44,090 nt of DNA. Origin: Variovorax sp. KK3. Lineage in GTDB: Bacteria > Pseudomonadota > Gammaproteobacteria > Burkholderiales > Burkholderiaceae_C. Made by a program: the position numbers and the translations under genes. A model generated the notes under the pieces. The model did not search any database and was not told the origin of the DNA. It saw only the letters and a list, made by a program, of their open reading frames with translations. The DNA lies in contig NZ_LYVO01000062.1 of assembly GCF_001984055.1 (NCBI RefSeq), positions 1 to 44,090 on the forward strand, read 5' to 3'. Below are positions 22,934-30,853 of the stretch, piece after piece. Within the stretch, counting starts at the first letter, position 1; each line of letters begins with the position of its first letter.

Positions 22934-23590
22934 ATGAAGAAACTGAATAAAGTGGCGATGATGTTTGCAGTCGCTGCGCTCGCCACTGCCGCCGGCGCGC
23001 AGACCCGTGTCACCGCCGCGAACGGTGGGCCCGTGATCGACAACTGGCAAAACGGCACGAGCGAATTGGTCTGGAAGAACGGCACGAACGAACTGTGCTG
23101 GCGCGATGCGAATTGGACGCCCGCAACCGCGGCCGCCGGCTGCGACGGCGCACTGGTTCCGCCCCCGCCGCCTGTTGCCTCCGCTCCGGCGCCTGCCCCT
23201 GTCGCCCCGCCCGCACCGCCGGCCGTGGCTGCTTCGAAGGTCACCTTCGCTGCCGATGCGTTCTTCGACTTCGACAAGTCCGTGCTCAAGCCGGAAGGCC
23301 GCGCCAAGCTGGACGACCTGGTCTCGAAGATCCGCGACGTGAACCTCGAAGTCATCATCGCAGTGGGTCACACCGACTCGATCGGTACCGATGCCTACAA
23401 CCAGCGCTTGTCGGTTCGCCGCGCTGAAGCCGTCAAGGCCTATCTGGTCTCGAAGGGCATCGAACGCAATCGCGTCTACACCGAAGGCAAGGGCGAGAAG
23501 CAGCCTGTGGCTGACAACCGCACCAAGGAAGGCCGCGCCAAGAACCGCCGCGTGGAAATCGAAGTGGTCGGTACCCGCGCCAATCGTTGA
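22934..23590 (+). CDS. OmpA family outer-membrane/peptidoglycan-binding protein
   Basis: Encodes a 218-residue protein with a signal peptide (MKKLNKVAMMFAVAALATAAGA), a short N-terminal part with two similar words (WQNGTSELVWKNGTNELCW), a Pro/Ala-rich linker (about 77-98) and a C-terminal OmpA domain. The OmpA signature is seen in DFDKSVLKPEGRAKLD, VGHTDSIGTDAYNQRLSVRRAE and NRRVEIEV. That domain grips diaminopimelate in peptidoglycan. No eight-stranded barrel is present, so it is a periplasmic or lipid-free RmpM/OprF-C-like protein. RBS GAGGAGAACC is strong. A terminator follows, suggesting a separate, probably abundant, transcript. Confidence 0.93.
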   Translation: MKKLNKVAMMFAVAALATAAGAQTRVTAANGGPVIDNWQNGTSELVWKNGTNELCWRDANWTPATAAAGCDGALVPPPPPVASAPAPAPVAPPAPPAVAASKVTFAADAFFDFDKSVLKPEGRAKLDDLVSKIRDVNLEVIIAVGHTDSIGTDAYNQRLSVRRAEAVKAYLVSKGIERNRVYTEGKGEKQPVADNRTKEGRAKNRRVEIEVVGTRANR

Positions 23591-23610
23591 TTCTCGCGAA
23601 TCAGCAAGAC

Positions 23611-23635
23611 AACCCCGCCTCGGCGGGGTTTTTTT
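23611..23635 (+). terminator. rho-independent terminator of the OmpA-family gene
   Basis: AACCCCGCC (23611-23619), two loop bases and GGCGGGGTT (23622-23630) are followed by TTTTT. It is 21 bases after the stop codon. Confidence 0.9.
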
Positions 23636-23690
23636 ATGCCCCGTTGATTACTGATTCGAGGCAGATGACAAAGAGCAATTCCCGCCGTTT

Positions 23691-23696
23691 CATAAT
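23691..23696 (+). promoter_or_regulatory. possible -10 element of ubiG
   Basis: CATAAT (five of six matches to TATAAT) ends six bases before the ubiG ATG. No good -35 hexamer is seen (TGACAA at 23666-23671 is 19 bases away). If used, transcription would start at or next to the A of the ATG, giving a leaderless mRNA; no ribosome-binding site is visible upstream of ubiG. Confidence 0.35.
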
Positions 23697-23702
23697 CCGC
23701 AC

Positions 23703-24425
23703 ATGACCGATACCGTGAATGCCGATCCGGCCGAGCTCGCCAAATTCTCAGAGCTGGCTCATCGATGGTGGGACTTGGAAAGCGAATTCCGTCCATTGCA
23801 TGAAATCAACCCATTGCGACTCGAATGGATCGATGGCATCGCACCGGTCGCGGGTCGAAAGGTGCTCGATGTGGGCTGCGGCGGCGGCATCCTTGCCGAT
23901 GCGATGGCGCGCCGCGATGCGGACGTTCTTGGCATCGACCTGGCCGACAAGGCACTCAAGGTCGCGCAGTTGCATGCGCTCGAGGCCGCGACGCGGGGCG
24001 TGAAGTACCGTCACGTCAGCGTCGAGGATCTGGCTGCCGAGCAGCCCGAGAGCTTCGACGTCGTGACCTGCATGGAAATGCTGGAGCACGTGCCGCAGCC
24101 GGCGTCGGTCGTGGCGTCGTGCGCGCGCCTTGTCAAGCCTGGCGGCTGGGTCTTCTTCTCGACCATTCACCGCAACCTCAAGTCCTTCATGCTCGCCATC
24201 GTCGGTGCGGAGTACGTGCTCGGCATGCTGCCGCGCGGCACGCACGAATACCAGAAATTGATTCGGCCCAGCGAACTCGCAGCGCATTGCCGCGCAGCGG
24301 GGCTCGAACTGCGCCATACCCGTGGACTGCAGCACAACCCCGTCACACGGCGCTACTGGCTTAGCGACGACACCAGCGTCAACTACATGTTCGCCACGTA
24401 CAAGCCCATGGTGTCTGCGCCATGA
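23703..24425 (+). CDS. ubiG: ubiquinone biosynthesis O-methyltransferase
   Basis: Encodes a 240-residue SAM-dependent class I methyltransferase. The family opening ELAKFSELAHRWWDLESEFRPLHEINPLRL is present, then motif I VLDVGCGGGILADAMA (about 54-69), DVLGIDLADKAL and EMLEHVPQP. UbiG performs both O-methylations in ubiquinone synthesis at the membrane. The ATG at 23703 agrees with the family's N-terminus. Its stop overlaps the gph start (ATGA). No Shine-Dalgarno sequence precedes it. Confidence 0.96.
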   Translation: MTDTVNADPAELAKFSELAHRWWDLESEFRPLHEINPLRLEWIDGIAPVAGRKVLDVGCGGGILADAMARRDADVLGIDLADKALKVAQLHALEAATRGVKYRHVSVEDLAAEQPESFDVVTCMEMLEHVPQPASVVASCARLVKPGGWVFFSTIHRNLKSFMLAIVGAEYVLGMLPRGTHEYQKLIRPSELAAHCRAAGLELRHTRGLQHNPVTRRYWLSDDTSVNYMFATYKPMVSAP

Positions 24426-25090
24426 GCGCAGGCGCCGCCATTCAAGCCGTGCTGTTCGACCTGGACGGAACGTTGATCGACAGCGCGCCCGATCTGGGAG
24501 CCGCCGCAGACCAGATGCGCGTCGACCGAGGCCTTGCATCCCTGCCTCTCGAGCGCTACCGACCGATGGCTGGTTCCGGCGCACGCGGCATGCTGGGCGT
24601 CGCCTTCGGCATCTCGCCCGACGCGCCGGACTTTCCGCCCCTGCGTGAAGAGTTCTTCGTCAACTATGAGGCGCGGATGCTGCGCACCCGGGTCTTCGAC
24701 GGCGTGGCCGAACTCGTCGCTGCGCTCCAGGCGCGTGGCCTGAGCTGGGGTGTCGTCACCAACAAGTCGGTTCGCTTCACCGCACCCCTGACGCGTGCCA
24801 TGCCCTTGTTCCAAACGGCGCGTGCGATCGTCAGCGGTGACACGACGCCTTATTCCAAGCCGCACCCGGAACCTCTCTTCGAGGCCGCGCGGCAACTGGG
24901 CGTGGTGCCTCAGCATTGCATCTACGTTGGGGACGACGAGCGCGACATGATGGCTGGCCGCGCTGCGGGCATGCGCACGGTCGCTGCCGCCTATGGCTAC
25001 ATGGGCGCAGACGCGGACGTGACGCTGTGGGAGGCCGATGCCGCCATCAAATCCCCCATGGAACTCTTGCAGTTGCTGGAACAGGCCTAA
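24422..25090 (+). CDS. gph: phosphoglycolate phosphatase
   Basis: Encodes a 222-residue HAD-superfamily hydrolase. Motif I is VLFDLDGTLIDSAPDLG (10-26) with the nucleophile Asp, motif II is the Thr in VVTNKS, the conserved Lys is in SKPHPEPLF, and motif IV is YVGDDERDMMAG. The specific phrase DGTLIDSAPDL favours Gph, which salvages 2-phosphoglycolate formed by DNA repair or oxygenation. It is coupled to ubiG, a pairing conserved in many beta- and gammaproteobacteria. Its stop codon lies within the -10 element of the tmRNA gene. Confidence 0.94.
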   Translation: MSAGAAIQAVLFDLDGTLIDSAPDLGAAADQMRVDRGLASLPLERYRPMAGSGARGMLGVAFGISPDAPDFPPLREEFFVNYEARMLRTRVFDGVAELVAALQARGLSWGVVTNKSVRFTAPLTRAMPLFQTARAIVSGDTTPYSKPHPEPLFEAARQLGVVPQHCIYVGDDERDMMAGRAAGMRTVAAAYGYMGADADVTLWEADAAIKSPMELLQLLEQA

Positions 25091-25093
25091 AAT
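25067..25093 (+). promoter_or_regulatory. promoter of the tmRNA gene
   Basis: TAAAAT (25088-25093) is a good -10 element ten bases before the mature 5' end. The -35 element is weak (TTGCAG at 25067-25072, spacer 15, or a shifted hexamer). The gph stop codon TAA is part of the -10 box. Confidence 0.5.
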
Positions 25094-25102
25094 GCGCCTC
25101 CT

Positions 25103-25490
25103 GGGGCTGCATTGGTTTCGACGTGGGTTCGGAATCGCAGCGGTGCATGTCGAGCTGAATGTGCTCGTAAAACTGATTCAAACAAACTAACTGCAAACGA
25201 CGAACGTTTCGCACTCGCCGCTTAATTGCCGGTGAGCTTTGCAACAGCAGGCCGATGGGCTGGGCAAGGGGGCGCTAGAGCAATCTGACGCCTCCCGGCT
25301 GCAAAGATAATCCACATCGGCTGGCCTCGATCCGGGTACCTTGGGTCGGGGTGAGAACCAAGGGTGCTGGCGGCCGGTGGAGCGTGCGACTGCGCGACAA
25401 CGGTGGCGAGACTTAAATCAGATCGCTAAACATGTAGATCTGCGCGACGAAGGCTTGCGGACGGGGGTTCAAATCCCCCCAGCTCCACCA
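25103..25490 (+). ncRNA. ssrA: transfer-messenger RNA
   Basis: A 388-nt tmRNA. The 5' end GGGGCTGCATTGGTTTCGAC and the 3' end GGTTCAAATCCCCCCAGCTC plus CCA form the tRNA-like domain; the acceptor stem pairs GGGGCTG with CAGCTCC, including one G-U. The tag reading frame at 25193-25225 starts with the resume codon GCA and encodes ANDERFALAA followed by TAA, the usual betaproteobacterial degradation tag. It rescues stalled ribosomes with SmpB. It is a single-piece molecule, not permuted. CCA is encoded. Confidence 0.98.
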
Positions 25491-25502
25491 TTCAACCGAA
25501 GC

Positions 25503-25536
25503 GTCGCCTTGCCGTTCTCCAACGGCGCCGGGCGAC
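25503..25536 (+). terminator. nested hairpin just after the tmRNA
   Basis: GTCGCC (25503-25508) and GGCGAC (25531-25536) enclose a second stem GCCGTT/AACGGC (25511-25516, 25521-25526) with loop CTCC. It starts 13 bases past the tmRNA CCA. Only CTTCCT follows instead of a T-run, so it may be a weak terminator or a 3'-processing stem. The rest of the gap up to 25713 shows only a possible -10 TATAGT at 25619-25624 with TTGGCT 19 bases upstream. Confidence 0.35.
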
Positions 25537-25713
25537 CTTCCTGACCCTGCGATGTCCTCGGGCGTCCCGGTCATCGAACTCCCGCACCGTGAATTGGCTC
25601 GCATCGACGAACGCAAGCTATAGTCGCGCTCGCTCGCGAACACACTCATCAGTGAGCGCCGCATCCCACCACTTGCAGGCCTTGGCATCCGACGTCATGC
25701 GCCGGAGGAGTCC

Positions 25714-27312
25714 ATGGAATCATCGACAGCGCCCGCAACCGCCGCGAACTTCTACGACCTCGTTCCCTACGATTCGCATCCCTTCCCGCAATCGACCGTA
25801 GAACATCTCGAGGCGCTGGCCTTCCTTTTCGGACTGCCCGCGGCCGCCCCCGCCAATGCGCGCGTGCTCGAGTTGGGCTGCGCAGCCGGCGGCAACCTGA
25901 TTCCGATGGCGGCGCGCCATCCGCGCCTAAAGGCAGTGGGGGTGGACCTCTCTGCCGTGCAGATTCAACAAGGCCAAGCGGCCATCGACCAGGCTCGCCT
26001 CACGAACATCGAGCTCCGCGCGCTCGACATCACCAGCATCGACGCCTCCTTCGGCCAGTTCGACTACATCATCTGCCACGGGGTCTACAGCTGGGTACCG
26101 CCTGCGGTTCAGAGCGCCATCCTGCGCGTGTGTTCGCAGAACCTGGCGCCGAATGGCGTGGCCTACGTGAGCTACAACGTCTACCCGGGGTGGAAGGCGC
26201 GCGAGATCGTGCGCGACGCGATGATCCTGCGGGGTGCGCCGCGCGACGAGCCCGACGAGAAGCTCTCCTACGCCCGCGGGATGCTCGAATTTCTCGAGCA
26301 ATCGGCGCGGCCGGACAGCGTGCTCAAGAAGACGCTCGAAGAAACCATGCCGATCGTGCGCAACGCCGGCGCGTCGTACCTGCTGCATGAGTTCCTGGAG
26401 CCTCACAACGCCCCCTGCTACTTCAAGGAATTCGCGGCGCGCGCGAGCGTCGCCGGGCTCGGCTACCTGGCCGACGCCGAGCCTTCGACCATGTTCGTGC
26501 AGAACCATGGCGCACACGTCCGCGACCCGCTCCTGCGCGAATGCGGCGGCAGCCAGATCATGATGGAGCAGTACCTGGACTTCCTGGTCAACCGGACCTT
26601 CCGCCAGACCCTGCTGGTCAAGCAGGAGCGCGCTGCAGAAATCCGCTATCGGCTGGACGCGGAACGCATCCGTGCGCTCGAATATGCCGGCGTGTTCGTG
26701 CCCCTGGATGGCGGCGCACTCACGCTCGACGCTCGCGAACAGCCCTGCCATGCGGTGCGCAATCAGCAACTCGTGCTGCGCCAGCCGCTGCACAAGGCGG
26801 TCGCCCTGGTGCTGGACGAGAACTACCCCGCGAGCATGCCTGCCGACGAACTCGTCGCCGCGGTGTCGATGCGCATGGGCGCAGCTCCTTCGTCTGTCGA
26901 TCCCGTGGTCATGGCGATGCTGGAAGAACTCGTCATCCTGGGCGCCGTGCGCATCCGCCGCACGCCACCCGAAGCGGGCATGGGCGTGTCCGATTTCCCG
27001 CGCGCTTCCGCGGCGCATCGCAGTGCGCCCGGCCTGGCCCCCGGTGCCGCTCCCGCGGCGCACGTCTGCAACCAGTGGCACGAGCTGGTGCAGCTGTCGA
27101 TGCTCGAACGCTGCCTGTTGCCGCTCCTCGATGGCGAACATTCGCACGAAGCGCTCGCGGCGCATCTCGTCGCCGAGGCCCGGTCCGGCCGTCTGCGCTT
27201 CATCAAGGACGACAAGCCCCTGACCGACGAGCCGAGCCTGAAGGAGTTCACGCAGCAGCAGGTGGCGCTGGCCCTGCGCGACCTGCGACGCAAGGCATTG
27301 CTTGAGGCATGA
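25714..27312 (+). CDS. class I methyltransferase with regulatory domain (PKMT-like)
   Basis: Encodes a 532-residue two-part protein. Residues about 45-160 form a SAM-binding fold: motif I VLELGCAAGGNLIPMA, then VGVDLSAVQIQQGQ and DYIICHGVYSWVP. From about 215 follows a helical segment typical of the 'methyltransferase regulatory domain' (SYLLHEFLEPHNAPCYFKEF), and a C-terminal part from about 340. This order resembles the protein-lysine methyltransferases PKMT1/PKMT2 of Rickettsia, which methylate the outer-membrane protein OmpB. Substrate here is unknown. RBS GGAGGAG (25704-25710) supports the ATG at 25714. It is followed immediately by the gamma-glutamyltransferase gene. Confidence 0.88.
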   Translation: MESSTAPATAANFYDLVPYDSHPFPQSTVEHLEALAFLFGLPAAAPANARVLELGCAAGGNLIPMAARHPRLKAVGVDLSAVQIQQGQAAIDQARLTNIELRALDITSIDASFGQFDYIICHGVYSWVPPAVQSAILRVCSQNLAPNGVAYVSYNVYPGWKAREIVRDAMILRGAPRDEPDEKLSYARGMLEFLEQSARPDSVLKKTLEETMPIVRNAGASYLLHEFLEPHNAPCYFKEFAARASVAGLGYLADAEPSTMFVQNHGAHVRDPLLRECGGSQIMMEQYLDFLVNRTFRQTLLVKQERAAEIRYRLDAERIRALEYAGVFVPLDGGALTLDAREQPCHAVRNQQLVLRQPLHKAVALVLDENYPASMPADELVAAVSMRMGAAPSSVDPVVMAMLEELVILGAVRIRRTPPEAGMGVSDFPRASAAHRSAPGLAPGAAPAAHVCNQWHELVQLSMLERCLLPLLDGEHSHEALAAHLVAEARSGRLRFIKDDKPLTDEPSLKEFTQQQVALALRDLRRKALLEA

Positions 27313-27341
27313 TCCGCACCTCGGTCAACATGGAGACAACA

Positions 27342-29078
27342 GTGAAAAACCCCCAGTGGACTTCGATCTTGCGCAGCACCGTCGCGGCGGCGCTGGCACT
27401 GGCCGGCGCGGCACAGCTGCATGCCGCGTCTCAGGCCCCGGCCGCTGCCGAAAACGGCATGGTGGTCAGCGCCCAGCACCTGGCAACCAAGGTGGGCGTG
27501 GACGTTCTCAAGCGCGGCGGCAACGCCGTCGATTCGGCCGTGGCGGTGGGCTATGCCCTGGCCGTGGTCTATCCGGCCGCCGGCAACCTCGGCGGCGGCG
27601 GCTTCATGACCATCCAGCTGGCTGACGGCCGCAAGACCTTCCTCGACTTCCGCGAGAAGGCGCCGCTGGCCGCCACCGCGAACATGTACCTCGACAAGGA
27701 GGGCAACGTGATCAAGGGCCTGAGCACCAACGGCCACCTCGCCGTCGGCGTGCCCGGCACCGTCTCGGGCCTCGAACTCGCGCGCCAGAAGTACGGCACC
27801 ATGCAGCGCGCCGCGCTCGTCGCGCCGTCGATCACGCTGGCAGAGCGCGGTTTCGCGCTGGACCAGGGCGACATCGACATGCTGCTGACGTCCACCGCCG
27901 ACTTCAAGAAAGACCCGGCCTCGGGTGCGATCTTCCTCAACAAGGGCGAGCCCTTCGCGGTCGGCCAGAAGCTGGTGCAAAAAGACCTGGCGAAGACGCT
28001 CAAGGCCATCAGCGCCAAGGGCACCGACGGCTTCTACAAGGGCCCCGTCGGCGCGGCGCTGGTCAAGTCGAGCCAGGAAGGCAAGGGCATCATCACCCAG
28101 GCCGACCTCGACCAGTACCAGACGCGCGAGCTGGCACCCGTCGAATGCGACTACCGCGGCTACCGCGTGATCTCGGCGCCGCCGCCGAGCTCTGGCGGCG
28201 TGGTGATCTGCGAGATGCTGAACATCCTCGAGGGCTACCCGCTCAAGGACCTGGGCTTTCGCTCGGCCCAGTCGGTGCATTACCAGATCGAGGCCATGCG
28301 CCACGCCTACGTCGACCGCAACAGCTACCTGGGCGACCCCGACTTCGTGAAGAACCCGCTGGACCGCCTGCTCGACAAGGGCTATGCCGAGAAGGTCCGC
28401 GGCGTGATCGACCCCAAGAAGGCCGGCGTCTCCAAGGACATCAAGCCCGGCGTCGCACCGCACGAGGGCAGCAACACCACCCACTACTCGATCGTCGACC
28501 AGTGGGGCAATGCGGTCTCGGTGACCTACACGCTCAACGACTGGTTCGGCGCCAAGGTCACGGCCGCCGGCACCGGCGTGTTGCTCAACAACGAGATGGA
28601 CGACTTCACCTCCAAGATCGGCGTGCCGAATCTCTATGGCCTGGTGCAGGGCGAGGCGAACGCCATCGCCCCCGGCAAGCGTCCGTTGTCGTCCATGAGC
28701 CCGACGATCATGACCAAGGACGGCAAGACCGTCTTCGTGGTCGGAACCCCCGGCGGCAGCCGCATCATCACGGCCGTGCTCCACACCATCCTCAACGTGG
28801 TGGACTACGGCATGAACGTGCAAGAGGCCGTGGACGCCCCGCGTTTCCACCAGCAGTGGCTGCCCGACGTGACCAACGTCGAGACCTTCGCGCTGAGCCC
28901 CGACACGCGCAAGCTCCTGACCGACATGGGGCACAACCTGGGCGTGCCGCAGCCGGCCAACCACCTGGCGGCCATCATCGTCGGCGCGCCCTCGATGGGT
29001 GGCAAGCCGGTGGGCAAGAACCGCTTCTACGGCGCCAACGACCCGCGGCGCAACAGCGGTCTGGCGCTCGGCTATTGA
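27342..29078 (+). CDS. ggt: gamma-glutamyltransferase, periplasmic
   Basis: Encodes a gamma-glutamyltranspeptidase of about 578 residues. It is made as a proenzyme that cleaves itself before the catalytic threonine, seen here as the first Thr of GSNTTHYSIVDQWGNA (about residue 379). Other signatures are NLGGGGFM and VGTPGGSRI. It hydrolyses or transfers gamma-glutamyl groups of glutathione in the periplasm. I chose the GTG at 27342 because GGAGACAACA precedes it and the signal peptide (MKNPQWTSILRSTVAAALAL) then has normal length. In-frame ATGs at 27309, overlapping the upstream stop, and 27330 are alternatives adding 11 or 4 residues. Confidence 0.93.
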   Translation: MKNPQWTSILRSTVAAALALAGAAQLHAASQAPAAAENGMVVSAQHLATKVGVDVLKRGGNAVDSAVAVGYALAVVYPAAGNLGGGGFMTIQLADGRKTFLDFREKAPLAATANMYLDKEGNVIKGLSTNGHLAVGVPGTVSGLELARQKYGTMQRAALVAPSITLAERGFALDQGDIDMLLTSTADFKKDPASGAIFLNKGEPFAVGQKLVQKDLAKTLKAISAKGTDGFYKGPVGAALVKSSQEGKGIITQADLDQYQTRELAPVECDYRGYRVISAPPPSSGGVVICEMLNILEGYPLKDLGFRSAQSVHYQIEAMRHAYVDRNSYLGDPDFVKNPLDRLLDKGYAEKVRGVIDPKKAGVSKDIKPGVAPHEGSNTTHYSIVDQWGNAVSVTYTLNDWFGAKVTAAGTGVLLNNEMDDFTSKIGVPNLYGLVQGEANAIAPGKRPLSSMSPTIMTKDGKTVFVVGTPGGSRIITAVLHTILNVVDYGMNVQEAVDAPRFHQQWLPDVTNVETFALSPDTRKLLTDMGHNLGVPQPANHLAAIIVGAPSMGGKPVGKNRFYGANDPRRNSGLALGY

Positions 29079-29818
29079 TGCGCATCGAGGACATCCTCTA
29101 CACCCAGGGCTTCGGCACCCGGCGCGTCTGCGCCGGGCTCATCCAGCAGGGCTTCGTTCGGGTGGAAGGCCATGTCGTCGACGACCCCGGCGCCGGCTTC
29201 GAAGTGCAAGGCCTGCGCTTCACGGTCCAGGGCACGGAGTGGGGCTACCACGACAAGGCCTACCTGATGCTGCACAAGCCGGCCGGCACCGAGTGTTCGC
29301 AGAAGCCGTCGACCTACCCGAGCATCTACACGCTGCTGCCGGCGCCCCTGCGCCAGCGCCCCAACAAGGGCGCGGTACAGGGCGTGCAGGCCATCGGCCG
29401 GCTCGACCAGGACACCACGGGGCTGCTGCTGCTCACCGATGACGGCCAGTTCATCCACCGGATGGGTTCGCCGCGACACCACGTGCCCAAGGTCTACGAG
29501 ATCGGCGCCAAGCACGCGGTCACGCAGGGCCAGGTCGATCGGCTGCTGGCCGGGGTGGTGCTCGACGACGATCCGAAGCCGGTGCGTGCCGCAGCCTGCG
29601 AAGCGACGGGCCCCTCGGCGATGCGGCTGACGTTGACCGAGGGCAAGTACCACCAGGTCAAGCGCATGCTGGCCGCGGTCGGGAACCGGGTGGAAACCCT
29701 GCATCGCTCCAGCATCGGTCCGCTGGCGCTGCCGGACGATCTTGCTCCCGGCCAGTGGCGCTGGCTGGAGCCGGCCCAGGTCGATGCCCTGCGGAACGCG
29801 CGCGCCGGTCAGCCATAA
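29078..29818 (+). CDS. rsuA: 16S rRNA pseudouridine synthase (RsuA family)
   Basis: Encodes a 246-residue RsuA/RluB/E/F-type enzyme. A short S4-like N-terminal domain (RIEDILYTQGFGTRRVCAGLIQ) precedes the catalytic domain with GRLDQDTTGLLLLTDDG, in which Asp 110 is the catalytic residue, and the family ending EGKYHQVKRMLAAVGNRV. This best fits RsuA, which makes pseudouridine 516 in 16S rRNA. The ATG at 29078 shares one base with the ggt stop (TGATG). Membership of the family is certain; the exact target base is inferred. Confidence 0.9.
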   Translation: MRIEDILYTQGFGTRRVCAGLIQQGFVRVEGHVVDDPGAGFEVQGLRFTVQGTEWGYHDKAYLMLHKPAGTECSQKPSTYPSIYTLLPAPLRQRPNKGAVQGVQAIGRLDQDTTGLLLLTDDGQFIHRMGSPRHHVPKVYEIGAKHAVTQGQVDRLLAGVVLDDDPKPVRAAACEATGPSAMRLTLTEGKYHQVKRMLAAVGNRVETLHRSSIGPLALPDDLAPGQWRWLEPAQVDALRNARAGQP

Positions 29819-29866
29819 AGCAGGATTGATCGTTAAGATCGCCACGCCTTCTTTCGGAACTCTCCC

Positions 29867-30853
29867 TTGCGCTTCAAGTCTTCCGTGCCGGGCCGCATCG
29901 CGGCCTTTTTGTTTGCCTGCGCGGTGCAGCCCGCGCTGGCCGCCGAGCCCCCGCCGGTCTTCGTTCTCAATTCGCTCGACGCCACGGTCAGCGTGGTCGA
30001 TCCGGTCAGCTGGACCGAAAAGCAGCGCATCCCCACGGGCAAGGAACCGCACCACCTCTACCTGACGCCCGACGAGCAATCGCTGATCGTCGCCAACTCG
30101 GCCGGCGACTCGCTGACCTTCCTGAACCCCCGCACGGCCGAGGTGCAACGGGTGGTCTACGGCATCATCGACCCGTACCACCTGCGTTTCTCGCCCGACA
30201 TGAAGTGGTTCGTGACCGCCGGCAACCGGCTCAACCACGTCGACATCTACCGCTGGGACGGCAAGGAGCCGCGCCTGGCCAAGCGCATTCCCACGGGCAA
30301 GACGCCGAGCCACATCTGGATCGATGGCCGCAGCACCACGGCCTACGTCACCATGCAGGACAGCGACGAACTGATCGCGGTCGACCTGGCCACCCAGGCC
30401 ATTCGCTGGCGCACGCCCACCGGGCCCATGCCGGCCGACATCTTTGGCATCCACGACGGCAAGACGCTGCTGGTGGGCCTGACCGGCAGCGACGGCGTGC
30501 AGGTCTTCGACGTGGCCGGGCCCGAGCCCAAGGCCGTCGGCAAAATCCTGACCGGCAAGGGCGCCCATGCCTTCCGCTCGGCCGGCGATGGCCGCAGCGT
30601 GTTCGTCAGCAACCGCGTCGCCAACAGCATCTCCCGCATCGACCTGCAGACCCTGCAGGTCAGCGAAACCTACCCGGTCCCCGGCGGCCCCGACTGCATG
30701 GACGTGTCGGCCGACGGCAAGATGCTGCTCGTCACGTCGCGCTGGGCCAAGAAGCTCTCCGTGGTCGACCTGGCCGGCCGCAAGGTCGTGCGGCAGGTGG
30801 CAGTGGGGCGCTCGCCGCACGGCGTCTGGACCCTCGACCATGCAAAGAGATGA
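29867..30853 (+). CDS. secreted YncE-type beta-propeller protein
   Basis: Encodes a 328-residue protein with a signal peptide (RIAAFLFACAVQPALA) and about seven repeats of a YVTN/YncE-like beta-propeller, each with a strand pattern such as VFVLNSLDATVSVVDPVSW or VFVSNRVANSISRIDLQTL. It is expected to fold as a periplasmic propeller; such domains bind partners or cofactors but have no predictable single function. The start is TTG at 29867, since no ATG exists upstream of the signal peptide; GTG at 29885 is an alternative. Its 3' end overlaps the start of the deacetylase gene by 14 bases, hinting at joint expression. Confidence 0.85.
   Translation: MRFKSSVPGRIAAFLFACAVQPALAAEPPPVFVLNSLDATVSVVDPVSWTEKQRIPTGKEPHHLYLTPDEQSLIVANSAGDSLTFLNPRTAEVQRVVYGIIDPYHLRFSPDMKWFVTAGNRLNHVDIYRWDGKEPRLAKRIPTGKTPSHIWIDGRSTTAYVTMQDSDELIAVDLATQAIRWRTPTGPMPADIFGIHDGKTLLVGLTGSDGVQVFDVAGPEPKAVGKILTGKGAHAFRSAGDGRSVFVSNRVANSISRIDLQTLQVSETYPVPGGPDCMDVSADGKMLLVTSRWAKKLSVVDLAGRKVVRQVAVGRSPHGVWTLDHAKR

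Noticed and set aside
25470..25713. Possible integration site of a genomic island at the tmRNA 3' end
   Set aside because: No integrase follows, and the tmRNA 3' sequence (GGTTCAAATCCCC) is not repeated elsewhere in the window; the genes after it look native.
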